A stretch of DNA of 64,000 nt from positions 7,068,001 through 7,132,000 of the forward strand of contig NZ_CP151726.1 in assembly GCF_038443385.1 (NCBI RefSeq). Reading direction: 5' to 3'. Under the pieces are notes generated by a model. That model searched no databases, had not been told where the DNA came from, and saw nothing but the letters and a program-made list of their open reading frames with translations. Made by a program: the position numbers and the translations under genes. Of this stretch, positions 9,322-17,929 are shown piece by piece (position 1 is the stretch's first letter; each line of letters begins with the position of its first letter). The stretch is from Stieleria varia (GTDB lineage: Bacteria > Planctomycetota > Planctomycetia > Pirellulales > Pirellulaceae).

Positions 9322-9488
9322 AATAGGTATCCCGTGTTGGTTACCGCCCACGAAGGAGCGTGTGGTTGTTCGTCAAACAGCCAAGCGGTCGGGAAGCGAT
9401 TACGTTACATGTAGTGCAGAAAAACACGCTTGCATGAGTTCGGGAGACGCCAGCAGGCATTGGTTCGTTGGTAAACGTTTTCCCGCTG

Positions 9489-10184
9489 TCAGCCCAGTTG
9501 GCGACGGAGGGTTTTCATGCCGCGGTGCAGCAGTCCTGCGACGGCTCCGGTGGACTTGCCCATCTGCTCGGCGACTTCGCTGAGTTTCAGTCCATCCAGA
9601 TAATGCAACCGAACCGCATCGGCTTGAGTGCCAGGCAACCGGTTGATGGCGTCTGCGACTTGGATCACGTTTTCGCCGAGCACGAATTGTTGACTGGCGG
9701 TGGGACCTCGGCCGGCCAACAGTCCTTCCAAACGCATCGAGGACTGGGCCAGCTTTTGCTCCATTGATTGTTCGCGACGGATATCTCGTTTGTCTCGGTG
9801 CAGATCGCGATCCAAATGACACAGATGGCGAGCCAAGATCTGACGCAACCACGCCCTGAATTCGGCTTCGGTGGCTCCACGAAATCCGTCCAAACCCTGC
9901 ACGGCTTGCAACATCGCTTGCTGGACCATGTCCGACGCACCGATCTTTGCCTGGTACGCACGACGCATTTGAGTGCGTGCTAGCATTCGCAGATAGGGTT
10001 CGTATTGTGCGATGATCGCCGGGTCGCTGATGTCGACCGGTGGACTTTCCTGGCTACATGCCTCACCCGTATCTGGATCACTAGAATCTAGGGCATCCGC
10101 GAGGACACCCTTCTGGGAATCGGAACTCGATTCCGAGGCGTCTCTTGGAGAATTTGGGCTTTGGGGATTCGCGGATTCGGTCAT
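9489..10184 (-). CDS. ECF-type RNA polymerase sigma factor (planctomycete RpoE-like group)
   Basis: A 231-residue sigma-70-family factor. After a ~55-residue acidic, Ser/Pro-rich N-terminal extension come region 2 (YEPYLRMLARTQMRRAYQAK, ASDMVQQAMLQA, FRAWLRQILARHLCHLDRD) and region 4 (VADAINRLPGTQADAVRLHY, LSEVAEQMGKSTGAVAGLLH), the latter a helix-turn-helix for -35 recognition. Region 3 is absent, as in ECF factors. No anti-sigma gene is adjacent; its neighbours are a Ca-binding-repeat protein downstream and divergent ruvB. The N-terminal extension could carry regulation, but nothing recognisable is in it. Confidence 0.9.
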   Translation of the reverse strand: MTESANPQSPNSPRDASESSSDSQKGVLADALDSSDPDTGEACSQESPPVDISDPAIIAQYEPYLRMLARTQMRRAYQAKIGASDMVQQAMLQAVQGLDGFRGATEAEFRAWLRQILARHLCHLDRDLHRDKRDIRREQSMEQKLAQSSMRLEGLLAGRGPTASQQFVLGENVIQVADAINRLPGTQADAVRLHYLDGLKLSEVAEQMGKSTGAVAGLLHRGMKTLRRQLG

Positions 10185-10373
10185 TTATCGTCCATTGGCA
10201 GCGGAGGCAAGATTTTGCGGTTCGCTTGCAGCGTGTGAGTTTGTAAAACGGAGTGGTGCGGGGATTGCCGATTCTTTGAAAGCATCAATGTACGGCATTC
10301 CCCTGCGGGAATGATGTGGTCCACTGGCCCGATTTTCCCACCCCGAAACAGAAATTTTCCAGGCCTTGGCTCT

Positions 10374-11441
10374 ATGGCACGAGAAGCAGTTTACCAACAG
10401 ACCGATCCCCGAGTTCCCGGCGACGAGCCTCCGGATGGACCTACCACCCCAGGAATACTAGCGTCGCCGGCGCCGAATAATGACGGCGACGGGAAATTGC
10501 GGCCGCGGCGTTTGGACGAAATGGTCGGCCAGCGGGACGTGATCGAACGACTGAAAATCGCGATCGACGCCGCCACACGGCGTAGGGAACCGCTCGGGCA
10601 CATCCTCTTTGACGGACCACCTGGTCTGGGAAAGACGACTTTTGCGACCGTCATTCCTGCCGAAATGGGAACGACCGTCGAAATGGCCAACGGTGCCGGT
10701 TTGTCAGCCCCCAAGGATCTGTTGCCCTATTTGACGAACGTCTCCGAAGGTTCGGTGCTGTTCATCGACGAGATTCACCGAGTCCCCAAAGCCGTGGAAG
10801 AATACCTCTACACGGCCATGGAGGACTTTCGGATCGACATCGTGTTGGGCGACGGCGTCAACGCGAGGACTCTCAATTTCGAACTGAAACCCTTTACGTT
10901 GATCGGTGCGACCACTCGAGCCGGAATGCTGAGCGCGCCCCTCCGCGATCGATTCATGATCCGCGAACACCTCGGCTGGTACACCAACGATCAGCTCAAA
11001 GAAATCGTGATGCGGAACTCACGCAAGCTGGACATACCGGTGGACGATGATGCCGCAACGGAAATCGCTCGCCGCAGTCGCAGCACTCCGCGTCTGGCAA
11101 ACAACCGCTTGCACTGGGTGCGCGACTATGCACAAATCAAAGCGAACGGAAAGGTCACCTTGGATGTCGCTCGCAACTCGCTCGACATGATCGGTATCGA
11201 TGTGCTCGGCTTGGACAAACAAGACCGAAACTATCTGGACACGCTGTTGAGGGTCTTTGCCGGCGGCCCGGCTGGCCTGGAAGCGATCGCGCACACAATG
11301 AACGTCAGCAGCGACACGCTGGAGGACGAGGTCGAGCCGTTTTTGCTACGAAGCGAGTTGATGGTCCGAACACGTCGCGGTCGCATGGCCACGGCAAAAG
11401 GATACGAGCACATGAAGGTTAAGCCACCGGATGCCGCCTGA
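10374..11441 (+). CDS. ruvB: Holliday junction branch-migration ATPase RuvB
   Basis: A 355-residue AAA+ motor that, with RuvA, drives branch migration of Holliday junctions in recombinational repair. Seen: Walker A GPPGLGKTT, Walker B LFIDEIHR, sensor/pore segment LIGATTRAG followed by APLRDRF (arginine finger region), sensor 2 STPRLAN, and the C-terminal winged helix with RTRRGRMAT. The start at MAREAVYQQ (10374) was chosen because the upstream ATG at 10311 adds a non-conserved stretch. Oddities: the usual ARGTPRIANRLLRRVRDFA block reads SRSTPRLANNRLHWVRDYA here, and the N-terminus carries a Pro-rich insert (EPPDGPTTPGI). ruvA and ruvC are not adjacent. Confidence 0.94.
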   Translation: MAREAVYQQTDPRVPGDEPPDGPTTPGILASPAPNNDGDGKLRPRRLDEMVGQRDVIERLKIAIDAATRRREPLGHILFDGPPGLGKTTFATVIPAEMGTTVEMANGAGLSAPKDLLPYLTNVSEGSVLFIDEIHRVPKAVEEYLYTAMEDFRIDIVLGDGVNARTLNFELKPFTLIGATTRAGMLSAPLRDRFMIREHLGWYTNDQLKEIVMRNSRKLDIPVDDDAATEIARRSRSTPRLANNRLHWVRDYAQIKANGKVTLDVARNSLDMIGIDVLGLDKQDRNYLDTLLRVFAGGPAGLEAIAHTMNVSSDTLEDEVEPFLLRSELMVRTRRGRMATAKGYEHMKVKPPDAA

Positions 11442-11596
11442 TGGACGGATCGTGCTGATCTTGTTCCATTATGCCTCCCATCTCGGGCATCTACACACTT
11501 CTTTCGTTTGACCCGCAGCCGAGGCGCAGGCGACACCACCAGCCGGCTTCAATGAGTCAAACGACAGGCTGATGCAACTTCCCTCTACTGGCAACC

Positions 11597-12679
11597 ATGA
11601 GCGAACTCGACCTTTACGATTACGACTTACCTCGCGAGCGGATTGCTCAAGAGCCATTGCGCGTTCGCAGTGACGCACGGTTGATGCTCGTTGATCGCGC
11701 TAGTGGCAAAATCGAGCACTACCACGTTCGTGACTTGCCGGACCTGCTGCGATCCGACGATACCCTGGTGGTCAACGATAGCCGAGTGGTGCCCGCACGA
11801 TTGGTCGGCTACCGCAGCGAGACCCAAGGACGATGGCAAGGACTGTTCTTGCGTAGCGACGAAGACTCCGGGATTTGGGAAGTGCTCACCAAGACACGTG
11901 GCACCCTGACACCGGGTGAAACGATCACCGTCCAAGACCGTGATGGGCTGGATGGAATGCTGCTAAGCGTGGTCGCGAGGACCGACGAAGGTCACTTGTT
12001 GGTGGTGCCCGAGTTGCCGGAGAGATTTCCAGAAGAGTTGGATTTGAATGATCCCGCAGATTGGTTGCAGCGTTTCGGACGTGTGCCGTTGCCTCCCTAC
12101 ATTCGCGATGGCCACATGGTCGACGCGGATGTGGAAGACTACCAGACGGTTTATGCCAAGCATCGCGGCAGTGTCGCCGCACCGACCGCCGGACTGCATT
12201 TCACCGATGCACTGCTGAAACACATCGCGGCCAAACACGTGCCGATTGCCAACGTCACCTTGCACGTCGGCCTGGGGACCTTTCGTCCGATCGCGACCGA
12301 CGACCTCAGAGATCACGAGATGCACACCGAATGGGGGCAAATCACTGCCGAAAATGCTGCGGTGATCAACGAGCGTCGCCAAGCAGGCGGGCGATGTGTC
12401 GCCGTCGGGACGACATCCGTTCGCGTTCTGGAAAGTGCCGCGGCAGCGGGCGGTGGCAATTTGAACCCTTGGACCGGCCAAACCGACTTGTTCATCAAAC
12501 CACCCTACCAGTTCCAAGTTGTGGATGCGCTGATGACCAATTTCCACTTCCCCCGCAGCACCCTGTTGGTGTTGGTCAGCGCGTTTGCCACGAGAGAATT
12601 GGCCCTCAAGGCCTATCGGATCGCGATCGAAAACGAATACCGTTTCTTTAGCTACGGCGACGCGATGCTGATCGTGTGA
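11597..12679 (+). CDS. queA: S-adenosylmethionine:tRNA ribosyltransferase-isomerase
   Basis: A 360-residue cytosolic enzyme that transfers and isomerises the ribosyl group of AdoMet onto preQ1 in tRNA, giving epoxyqueuosine. Seen: N-terminal DLYDYDLPRERIAQEPL, RLMLVDR, the DDTLVVNDSRVVPARL block, GRVPLPPYI, YQTVYAKHRGSVAAPTAGLHF, VTLHVGLGTFRP, the MHTEWGQI segment and the C-terminal YRFFSYGDAMLI. The length is typical and all family blocks are present, so the assignment is firm. No other queuosine genes are next to it. The start at 11597 places the conserved LYDYDLP at the expected distance from the N-terminus; no Shine-Dalgarno is visible. Confidence 0.97.
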   Translation: MSELDLYDYDLPRERIAQEPLRVRSDARLMLVDRASGKIEHYHVRDLPDLLRSDDTLVVNDSRVVPARLVGYRSETQGRWQGLFLRSDEDSGIWEVLTKTRGTLTPGETITVQDRDGLDGMLLSVVARTDEGHLLVVPELPERFPEELDLNDPADWLQRFGRVPLPPYIRDGHMVDADVEDYQTVYAKHRGSVAAPTAGLHFTDALLKHIAAKHVPIANVTLHVGLGTFRPIATDDLRDHEMHTEWGQITAENAAVINERRQAGGRCVAVGTTSVRVLESAAAAGGGNLNPWTGQTDLFIKPPYQFQVVDALMTNFHFPRSTLLVLVSAFATRELALKAYRIAIENEYRFFSYGDAMLIV

Positions 12680-12762
12680 TGCTCCGGGTCCACGTCAACT
12701 TGTCCAAGCTGACATCGGACGCATGAATTCCAATCGCAATAACGAATGAAGGAGGCACTCAG

Positions 12763-13857
12763 GTGGGCGTGATTGTATTGAAAACACTTCCCGACGACTT
12801 GCGATCTCGGGTCACTGAACTCCGTTTGCAGGGTGACCAGTTTCGTGACGCCGGCGACGATCTAACGGCACTTGCGAAATACCAGGAAGCCTATGACTTG
12901 ATTCCCGAGCAAAAAATCGAATGGTCGCCGGGGTGTTGGCTGCTCAGCAAAATGGGAGAGGTGCATTTCCGCCTCGGCAATTTCAGCGACGCCGCACAAT
13001 GTTATCTGACGCAGTTGCCCGTCAATGATGAATCCGGTGTGTTGCAACTAAGCCTTGGTGAGTGCTTCTTTGAATTGGGACAACTTGAGTCTGCCACAAA
13101 ACACTTCGCCACTGCCGTGCAACTGAGCGGCATCACGATTCTAGAAGACCTCGATCCGCGATACTTGGAGCTGATCCATTCAACATGCCCGGCACCCTTT
13201 GGCGGGTGGCACGACGAGATCTTTGAGTTTGAGCCTTGGATCGATGTGAATACGCTTCGTGAGATGTATCGAGACGCCACTCGTCAAACGCTGCATCGAC
13301 TCGGCAACGAATGTGCTGGCCAAACCGTGTACGGGTTCACGCTTTGCTCGTTCTGGGACTGCCACGACTTCTTTCCATCCGCCTCAACGACAGAGGGGCA
13401 TCAATCGCGTTTAACAAAACACCCAGCCCTTGACCTGCAATGGTCACCGTTTGATTGGGAGCACGAGCGGTTCGGTGCTGAGCTTTTTGCGGACGTGGGA
13501 GAACTGATTCGAACAACAGTCGATCAAGAGCCAGCGTTTTGGCAGATTGGCAACGCATCCGCCCACTTTCACGGAGACGTGCTGTCTCAGATGGTTCTTG
13601 CACTTCACGACCTGCGCTGCGAAGGCGGCTTCGAATCCTTTCCAGGCGTCACTGTTTTTTGTGCAGAAACCGAATCGGACGGTTGGCTGGAGAGATATTC
13701 GGCGACACTGCTGAACCCAAGCCCGGTCGATACGCTACTGCTGGAGAATTTCAAGGCAATCAATCCAGCCTATGATGAGATGAACCCCATCTTCAGACGG
13801 TTTCGCAAACGCCTACGTCACAGCGGTGAAGGGCTCGACGTGTGGCAGGCAGAATAA
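12763..13857 (+). CDS. TPR-containing protein with DUF4303-like C-terminal half
   Basis: A 364-residue cytosolic protein. The first ~130 residues hold three tetratricopeptide-like helical pairs (DDLTALAKYQEAYDLIPEQ, LLSKMGEVHFRLGNFSDAAQ, LSLGECFFELGQLESATKHF). From ~185 on, QTVYGFTLCSFWDCHDFFPS resembles DUF4303, a domain found in bacterial immunity-type and uncharacterised proteins. The start is a GTG at 12763, favoured by an AAGGAGG Shine-Dalgarno at 12749-12755 with 7-base spacing, one of the few strong ribosome sites in the window. Function unknown; a role as a contact-dependent toxin immunity protein is possible but no toxin gene is beside it. Confidence 0.7.
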   Translation: MGVIVLKTLPDDLRSRVTELRLQGDQFRDAGDDLTALAKYQEAYDLIPEQKIEWSPGCWLLSKMGEVHFRLGNFSDAAQCYLTQLPVNDESGVLQLSLGECFFELGQLESATKHFATAVQLSGITILEDLDPRYLELIHSTCPAPFGGWHDEIFEFEPWIDVNTLREMYRDATRQTLHRLGNECAGQTVYGFTLCSFWDCHDFFPSASTTEGHQSRLTKHPALDLQWSPFDWEHERFGAELFADVGELIRTTVDQEPAFWQIGNASAHFHGDVLSQMVLALHDLRCEGGFESFPGVTVFCAETESDGWLERYSATLLNPSPVDTLLLENFKAINPAYDEMNPIFRRFRKRLRHSGEGLDVWQAE

Positions 13858-13925
13858 AGATCGGAATCATCGTCTTTTTTTTGGGCGGCGTTTTAAGTCA
13901 ATCGGGCAATTCGAGATTGACGCGT

Positions 13926-15254
13926 TCACTCCTCCATGTCGTGAAGTTTATAGATCAGCGACCGACGGCTGATCCCAAGTTTCTTTGCGGTCAGCGTTCG
14001 ATTTCCTTCACACTCCTCGAGCGTTGCCAGGATGGTGGCGCGTTCGACCTGTGACAACCTTCCAACGTCGACTGTGTCGGCAGTCGAGATGGTGGAAATG
14101 TTCACCGGCAAATGCTCTGGCAAGATGACGTCGCCTTGGCACAGAAGGCATGCCCGCTGAATCGCGTTTCGCAACTCGCGAACGTTTCCCGTCCACGAAT
14201 GTGTCAACATCGACTGGGACGCTTGCGGGGAGAACCGGACCTGCCGCTTTGAAAACTGGTTCGCGAAAAACTTAGCAAGCGGCAAAATGTCCTCGCGACG
14301 CTCTGAAAGCGGCGGAACAACCAATTCCACCACGTTCAGCCGATAGTACAGGTCTTCTCGGAAACGCCCCTCCCGGATCTCGTCCGCCAAGTTGCGATTG
14401 GTCGCAGCAATCAAACGCGTGTCGACTTCAATCGGTCGATCCGATCCCACCGGTGTGACCAAGTTCGTTTCCAAAGCACGCAGCAGTTTGGGTTGCATCT
14501 CCATCGGCATCTCGCCGATCTCATCGAGAAACAAGCTGCCACCGGTTGCCGTGCGAAACAATCCTTTGCGATCCTCCGACGCGCCGGTGAACGCGCCTTT
14601 GACATGTCCAAAGAGTTCGCTCTCGATCAGCGTTGCAGAGAGACCCGCGCAGTTGGTGGTCACGATCGGCCGATCGGCACGAGGGCTCCAGCGATGGATC
14701 AGTTGTGCAATTCCCTCCTTGCCGGAGCCGCTGGGACCCTGAATCAGGATCGGCGCATTGGACGGTGCCACGATTGCGATCGTTTGGATCAACCGTCTCA
14801 TCGCTCGACTTTCGACGATGAAGTCGGTGGGCAGATCGGGCAATTGAACATCGCTCTCGACCTCCTTGGAACTGGGAATGGCAAGCGCATCAAAGACAGC
14901 GACCTTCAATTCCTCCAGGTCAATTGGTTTAGCAAGATAATCGTCCGCGCCGCTCTTGACCGCAGCAACCGCTTGACGGACATCCGCGTACGCCGTGATG
15001 AGGACGACGGGAACGACTGGCAATCTCTCTCTGATCTTGGGCAAGGCATCAATGCCGCTCATCTGGGGCAATCGCACATCCAACAGAATCATGTCGGGCG
15101 TGTGCTCATCCAGCAGCTCCAGCATTGCTTCGGCAGAGCCAGCGGTGACGATGGCAAAACCCAATCCAGCGAAAAAGCCGCCGATCAATTTTTGTTGAGA
15201 CGGTTCGTCATCGACGACCATCAACGTTCGCTGGGCAAGAGAGTCTTTCGTCAT
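13926..15254 (-). CDS. Sigma-54-dependent NtrC-family response regulator
   Basis: A 442-residue transcription activator. The receiver domain (residues ~8-125) has acidic VVDDE, phosphoacceptor Asp59 in LLDVRLP and Lys in LAKPID. The AAA+ domain (~145-370) has Walker A GPSGSGKE, the sigma-54 contact loop GAFTGA intact in ESELFGHVKGAFTGAS, and Walker B GGSLFLDEIG. The C-terminus carries a Fis-type helix-turn-helix (NRTLTAKKLGISRRSLIYKL). Its start overlaps the stop of the kinase gene by four bases, so it is translationally coupled to that kinase. It should bind upstream enhancer palindromes and open sigma-54 promoters; a near-perfect -24/-12 element lies at 17830 upstream of the divergent gene. 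Confidence 0.95.
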   Translation of the reverse strand: MTKDSLAQRTLMVVDDEPSQQKLIGGFFAGLGFAIVTAGSAEAMLELLDEHTPDMILLDVRLPQMSGIDALPKIRERLPVVPVVLITAYADVRQAVAAVKSGADDYLAKPIDLEELKVAVFDALAIPSSKEVESDVQLPDLPTDFIVESRAMRRLIQTIAIVAPSNAPILIQGPSGSGKEGIAQLIHRWSPRADRPIVTTNCAGLSATLIESELFGHVKGAFTGASEDRKGLFRTATGGSLFLDEIGEMPMEMQPKLLRALETNLVTPVGSDRPIEVDTRLIAATNRNLADEIREGRFREDLYYRLNVVELVVPPLSERREDILPLAKFFANQFSKRQVRFSPQASQSMLTHSWTGNVRELRNAIQRACLLCQGDVILPEHLPVNISTISTADTVDVGRLSQVERATILATLEECEGNRTLTAKKLGISRRSLIYKLHDMEE

Positions 15255-16558
15255 TTGGCTACTTGTATACCATCGATCCAGATCACGCTGCCGCCATCCG
15301 TCCCCGGATGGTATCCGACTTGCCAGCCGTGTGCGACCGCAATGCGTCGAACGATGCTGAGCCCCAGCCCAGTGCCACCGGCTCGCCGCGTCACATAGGG
15401 CTCGAACAGATGGTCTGCAATCTCCGCCGGAACTCCGGGGCCTTGATCGATCACCTCCAAACAGAATGTTCCTCGACTCACTTCGGTTTTAACGCGAGAA
15501 GGGCCGAGCGAGATGGTGATGGTGCTGCCCGGTGGTGCAAACGCAATCGCGTTCTGAGTCAAGTTGAACAGGATCTGCCTGAGTTGATCTCGGTCGGCTC
15601 GGATCGTTGACGTCGGCTTGGGGATCTTGGTCTCTAATTTTAACTCACCCGCATCCAGGTCCGACTGCAGCAGGACGCTCAGCTCTTGGACAAGATCGAG
15701 TACGCACACCGATTGCAGATCGATTTCCGCTTGACGAGCAAACGCCAAGAACTGATTGATCCTCGCGGTGACGCGATCGCACTCCTCCAATACCGCTTCG
15801 GCTTGCTCCTGCTGCTCGGCGTTGGGAAGCCCCGCACTGGCCAATCGTTGGGTCCATCCGCGAATCAGGCCCAATGGATTGCGGGTCTCATGAGCCAATC
15901 CAGCGGCAGCCTGACCAAGCTCCCTTAGATGCCGCGTTTCCGTCTGCAATACGCGGTTGGTTCCCTCCGCTTGAGCTAACCTGACGGTGTATTGCCAAAG
16001 AGTCCCTGCCGCAATGAGAAACAATGTTCCCAACGCAAAGATCAAGAGCCGATTCCTGGCTTCGAAATAAACTTGCGCCATCATCGCCGTTCGATCCAAG
16101 ACGATGATGGATCGAAAATCGACCGTCTCAGGGACATCCAATGGCTCTCCAAAACGACCGTTCGGTGGCCCCGTGTTTTGCATCGAAAAGTGCTCAACGA
16201 CCTGTAGCGTGTTGTCGACAACATGCTCGCCGATCGGAAGCGAAAAATCGATAGCGTCTCTGTCTCCGGCGACAAAGACATCCTCCGATCCGTCCAACAC
16301 AACCACCGCGATCGCACGCACGTTCTTTGATCCGGCAAGGATCTCCAACGTGGAGGGAAGCTGTTGTCTGACAAAGGGGCCAAACCATCGATGCGACTTC
16401 ACGCCACTGGTGACCGCACCCGTCAAGGACTCCGCCTGCGATGAAAGTGACGCACGGATCAATGTGCATTGATGAACATGCTCAGACCGTTGCCAAACGG
16501 AAAACAAAATCCACAACACGAACAGAGCAATTAGACCGACAATCTTGGGTTTCGGCAT
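15251..16558 (-). CDS. Membrane sensor histidine kinase (NtrB/ZraS-like)
   Basis: A 435-residue kinase. Membrane helices lie at about residues 7-22 and 171-188, enclosing a ~145-residue periplasmic sensor domain of no recognised family. Then come the HisKA dimerisation helix with phosphoacceptor His223 (GLAHETRNPLGLIRG), N box (QILFNLTQNAIAFAPPG), G1 box (DQGPGVP) and G2 box (GGTGLGLSIVRRI). The ATG at 16558 is preferred over one 69 bases upstream, because it sits just past the preceding stop (TAG at 16563-16565) with a GAAGGTAG ribosome site, giving tight coupling to the DUF2202 gene. It is expected to phosphorylate the overlapping response regulator. Confidence 0.93.
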   Translation of the reverse strand: MPKPKIVGLIALFVLWILFSVWQRSEHVHQCTLIRASLSSQAESLTGAVTSGVKSHRWFGPFVRQQLPSTLEILAGSKNVRAIAVVVLDGSEDVFVAGDRDAIDFSLPIGEHVVDNTLQVVEHFSMQNTGPPNGRFGEPLDVPETVDFRSIIVLDRTAMMAQVYFEARNRLLIFALGTLFLIAAGTLWQYTVRLAQAEGTNRVLQTETRHLRELGQAAAGLAHETRNPLGLIRGWTQRLASAGLPNAEQQEQAEAVLEECDRVTARINQFLAFARQAEIDLQSVCVLDLVQELSVLLQSDLDAGELKLETKIPKPTSTIRADRDQLRQILFNLTQNAIAFAPPGSTITISLGPSRVKTEVSRGTFCLEVIDQGPGVPAEIADHLFEPYVTRRAGGTGLGLSIVRRIAVAHGWQVGYHPGTDGGSVIWIDGIQVAK

Positions 16559-16562
16559 TCGG

Positions 16563-17519
16563 CTACCTTCGTCCACCCCGATTACCGCCACCCTGTTTGC
16601 CTTTGCCCGGGTTTCCGCCACCGACATTTCCGCCGCCCGGACGATTCTGACCGGCGGCTCCGCCCACGCCGCCTGGCATGCCCTGACCTTGCCCCTGACC
16701 GAATCCTGCCGAACCCTGTTGACCCTGTCCCTGTTGACCCTGTCCCTGTTGACCCTGTCCTCGGCCTTGTTGCCCGCTGCCCGTACCGGACCCCCTCGCA
16801 GTCTGATCGAACTCAGCTTGCGTCAAGAACTCAGCGTTGTAAGTCCCACCCTGAATGGCGATCTGCGATGCAAATGCGCGCAAGTGGTTCTGGGAGCCTC
16901 GCATCAAGTGCTGCAGCACTTGACGAACCTGAGCATCGTTGGTCCTGGTCAACAATTGTCTCAAGTCCGCGATGTCCATTTCTTCCACTTTCGCACCGAC
17001 CATCAACGCGGCCAGCGGGTTCTGAGTTCCGCTGGCGACGAGTGATTGATAGAGCTGTTGGTATTCAGGATAGGAAAACACGCCGGGGACATCTTGCAGA
17101 GTTGCCCCATTGCCCGCACCGGTGCGCATCACGCGTTCGATGGACTGCATGTGCTGAGACTCCGCCCGAGAAATGTTGCGAAAGATCATCAGTTTAGACG
17201 TCTGTGCAAGTCGGTTGTAAACATCTCTCGCCAACTTCTCCTCCTCCCACATCCGTTGCAAGTCGAGTCCGCTGCCCGATGCGTTGATGGCTCCCCCTGA
17301 GCCTCCTCCCATTGGGCCTCCTCCCATTGGGCCTCCTCCGCGGATGTCTTGACGCGGGTTGATCGCTGCCTGATTTCCAGGGCGAGTTTGCGATTGGGAT
17401 TGGCCGGCGCCGCGCCCTTGACCGGCGCCTTTGCCACCACGCCTTTGCTGCGCAGAAGCGTCCGATAGGAACAGGGACAGGACCAACATGGTTCCGACTC
17501 CCATGAGATAACGTTTCAT
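16563..17519 (-). CDS. Exported DUF2202 (ferritin-like) protein with Gly/Gln-rich tails
   Basis: A 318-residue protein. The start MKRYLMGVGTMLVLSLF (17519) opens a signal peptide ending SDASAQQ; an in-frame ATG 48 bases upstream would spoil it. The core (~residues 85-235) is DUF2202: WEEEKLARDVYNRLAQ, FRNISRAESQHMQSIERVM and a LMRGSQNHLRAF helix, whose Glu/His residues fit a ferritin-like metal site. The flanks are low-complexity: GGGPMGGG repeats before the core and GQGQQGQGQQ, GGGN runs after it, encoded by 15-base tandem repeats (~16713-16762 and ~17306-17340). It is the first gene of an operon with the histidine kinase and the response regulator. The likely role is periplasmic metal or oxidative-stress handling (inference). 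Confidence 0.85.
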   Translation of the reverse strand: MKRYLMGVGTMLVLSLFLSDASAQQRRGGKGAGQGRGAGQSQSQTRPGNQAAINPRQDIRGGGPMGGGPMGGGSGGAINASGSGLDLQRMWEEEKLARDVYNRLAQTSKLMIFRNISRAESQHMQSIERVMRTGAGNGATLQDVPGVFSYPEYQQLYQSLVASGTQNPLAALMVGAKVEEMDIADLRQLLTRTNDAQVRQVLQHLMRGSQNHLRAFASQIAIQGGTYNAEFLTQAEFDQTARGSGTGSGQQGRGQGQQGQGQQGQGQQGSAGFGQGQGQGMPGGVGGAAGQNRPGGGNVGGGNPGKGKQGGGNRGGRR

Positions 17520-17568
17520 TGCTCGGTACTCCAGTGACTTGGTGATTCCATTTGACAATTCAATCAAC

Positions 17569-17582
17569 GCAAATCAGAGGCC
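17569..17582 (-). promoter_or_regulatory. Weak candidate sigma-54 promoter for the DUF2202 operon
   Basis: Read on the minus strand this is GGCCTCTGATTTGC: the invariant GG (-24) and GC (-12) with 10 bases between, plus matching GGC and TTTGC, but the -24 ACs are missing. It would start transcription ~40 bases before the DUF2202 ATG. Only a candidate. Confidence 0.35.
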
Positions 17583-17648
17583 GTTGTGCCTTGAAATCCG
17601 ATTCCTGCGATCCGCGAGCGTATTCAGTGAATGAGTTTCGCGCGACGC

Positions 17649-17695
17649 TGCAATTCATGCGCACCGCACCCCTGCGTCACGCTGCAAATCTTGCA
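17649..17695. promoter_or_regulatory. Paired palindromic candidate enhancer sites
   Basis: Two direct copies of ACGCTGCAA(T/A)(T/A)C occur here. The first holds TGCAATTCATGCGCA (17649-17663) and the second the perfect palindrome TGCAAATCTTGCA (17683-17695). They lie 135-180 bases upstream of the -24 element at 17830 and ~70-125 bases upstream of the weaker minus-strand candidate. That is the usual distance for enhancer sites of NtrC-type activators. Assignment to the neighbouring regulator is inference. Confidence 0.45.
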
Positions 17696-17829
17696 CACTT
17701 GGCCTGCTTCCTCGGCGACCGTGGAAATCATCGGCCAGAACCCCGTCTCAATGACTTTCTCAAAAAAAGGCTTCCCCACGCTATGCATGGTTGATACCGC
17801 TGAGTTCATTCGCACGGAATTGGCATCGA

Positions 17830-17844
17830 TGGCACAGTTCTTGC
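17830..17844 (+). promoter_or_regulatory. Sigma-54 (-24/-12) promoter
   Basis: TGGCACAGTTCTTGC matches the RpoN consensus TGGCAC-N5-TTGC at every defined position. It ends 85 bases before the ATG of the Cys-rich exported protein at 17930 and is on the same strand. A gene for a GAFTGA-bearing sigma-54 activator lies in the divergent operon. Confidence 0.75.
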
Positions 17845-17929
17845 CAAGCGAAGGTTCGTGACTGTGATCCAGTCGTTCGAATCGCACTCGTGTTCAGCCT
17901 GGCTGAATCAACCCACCAAGGAACCAATC

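Noticed and set aside
10296-10313. CATTCCC-CTGC-GGGAATG hairpin between the sigma factor and ruvB
   Set aside because: Only a 7-bp stem; likely to occur by chance and without a T-run or other support.
14493-15398. 301-codon open frame antisense to the response regulator
   Set aside because: The response regulator has all expected motifs; this frame shows none and crosses the boundary into the kinase gene.
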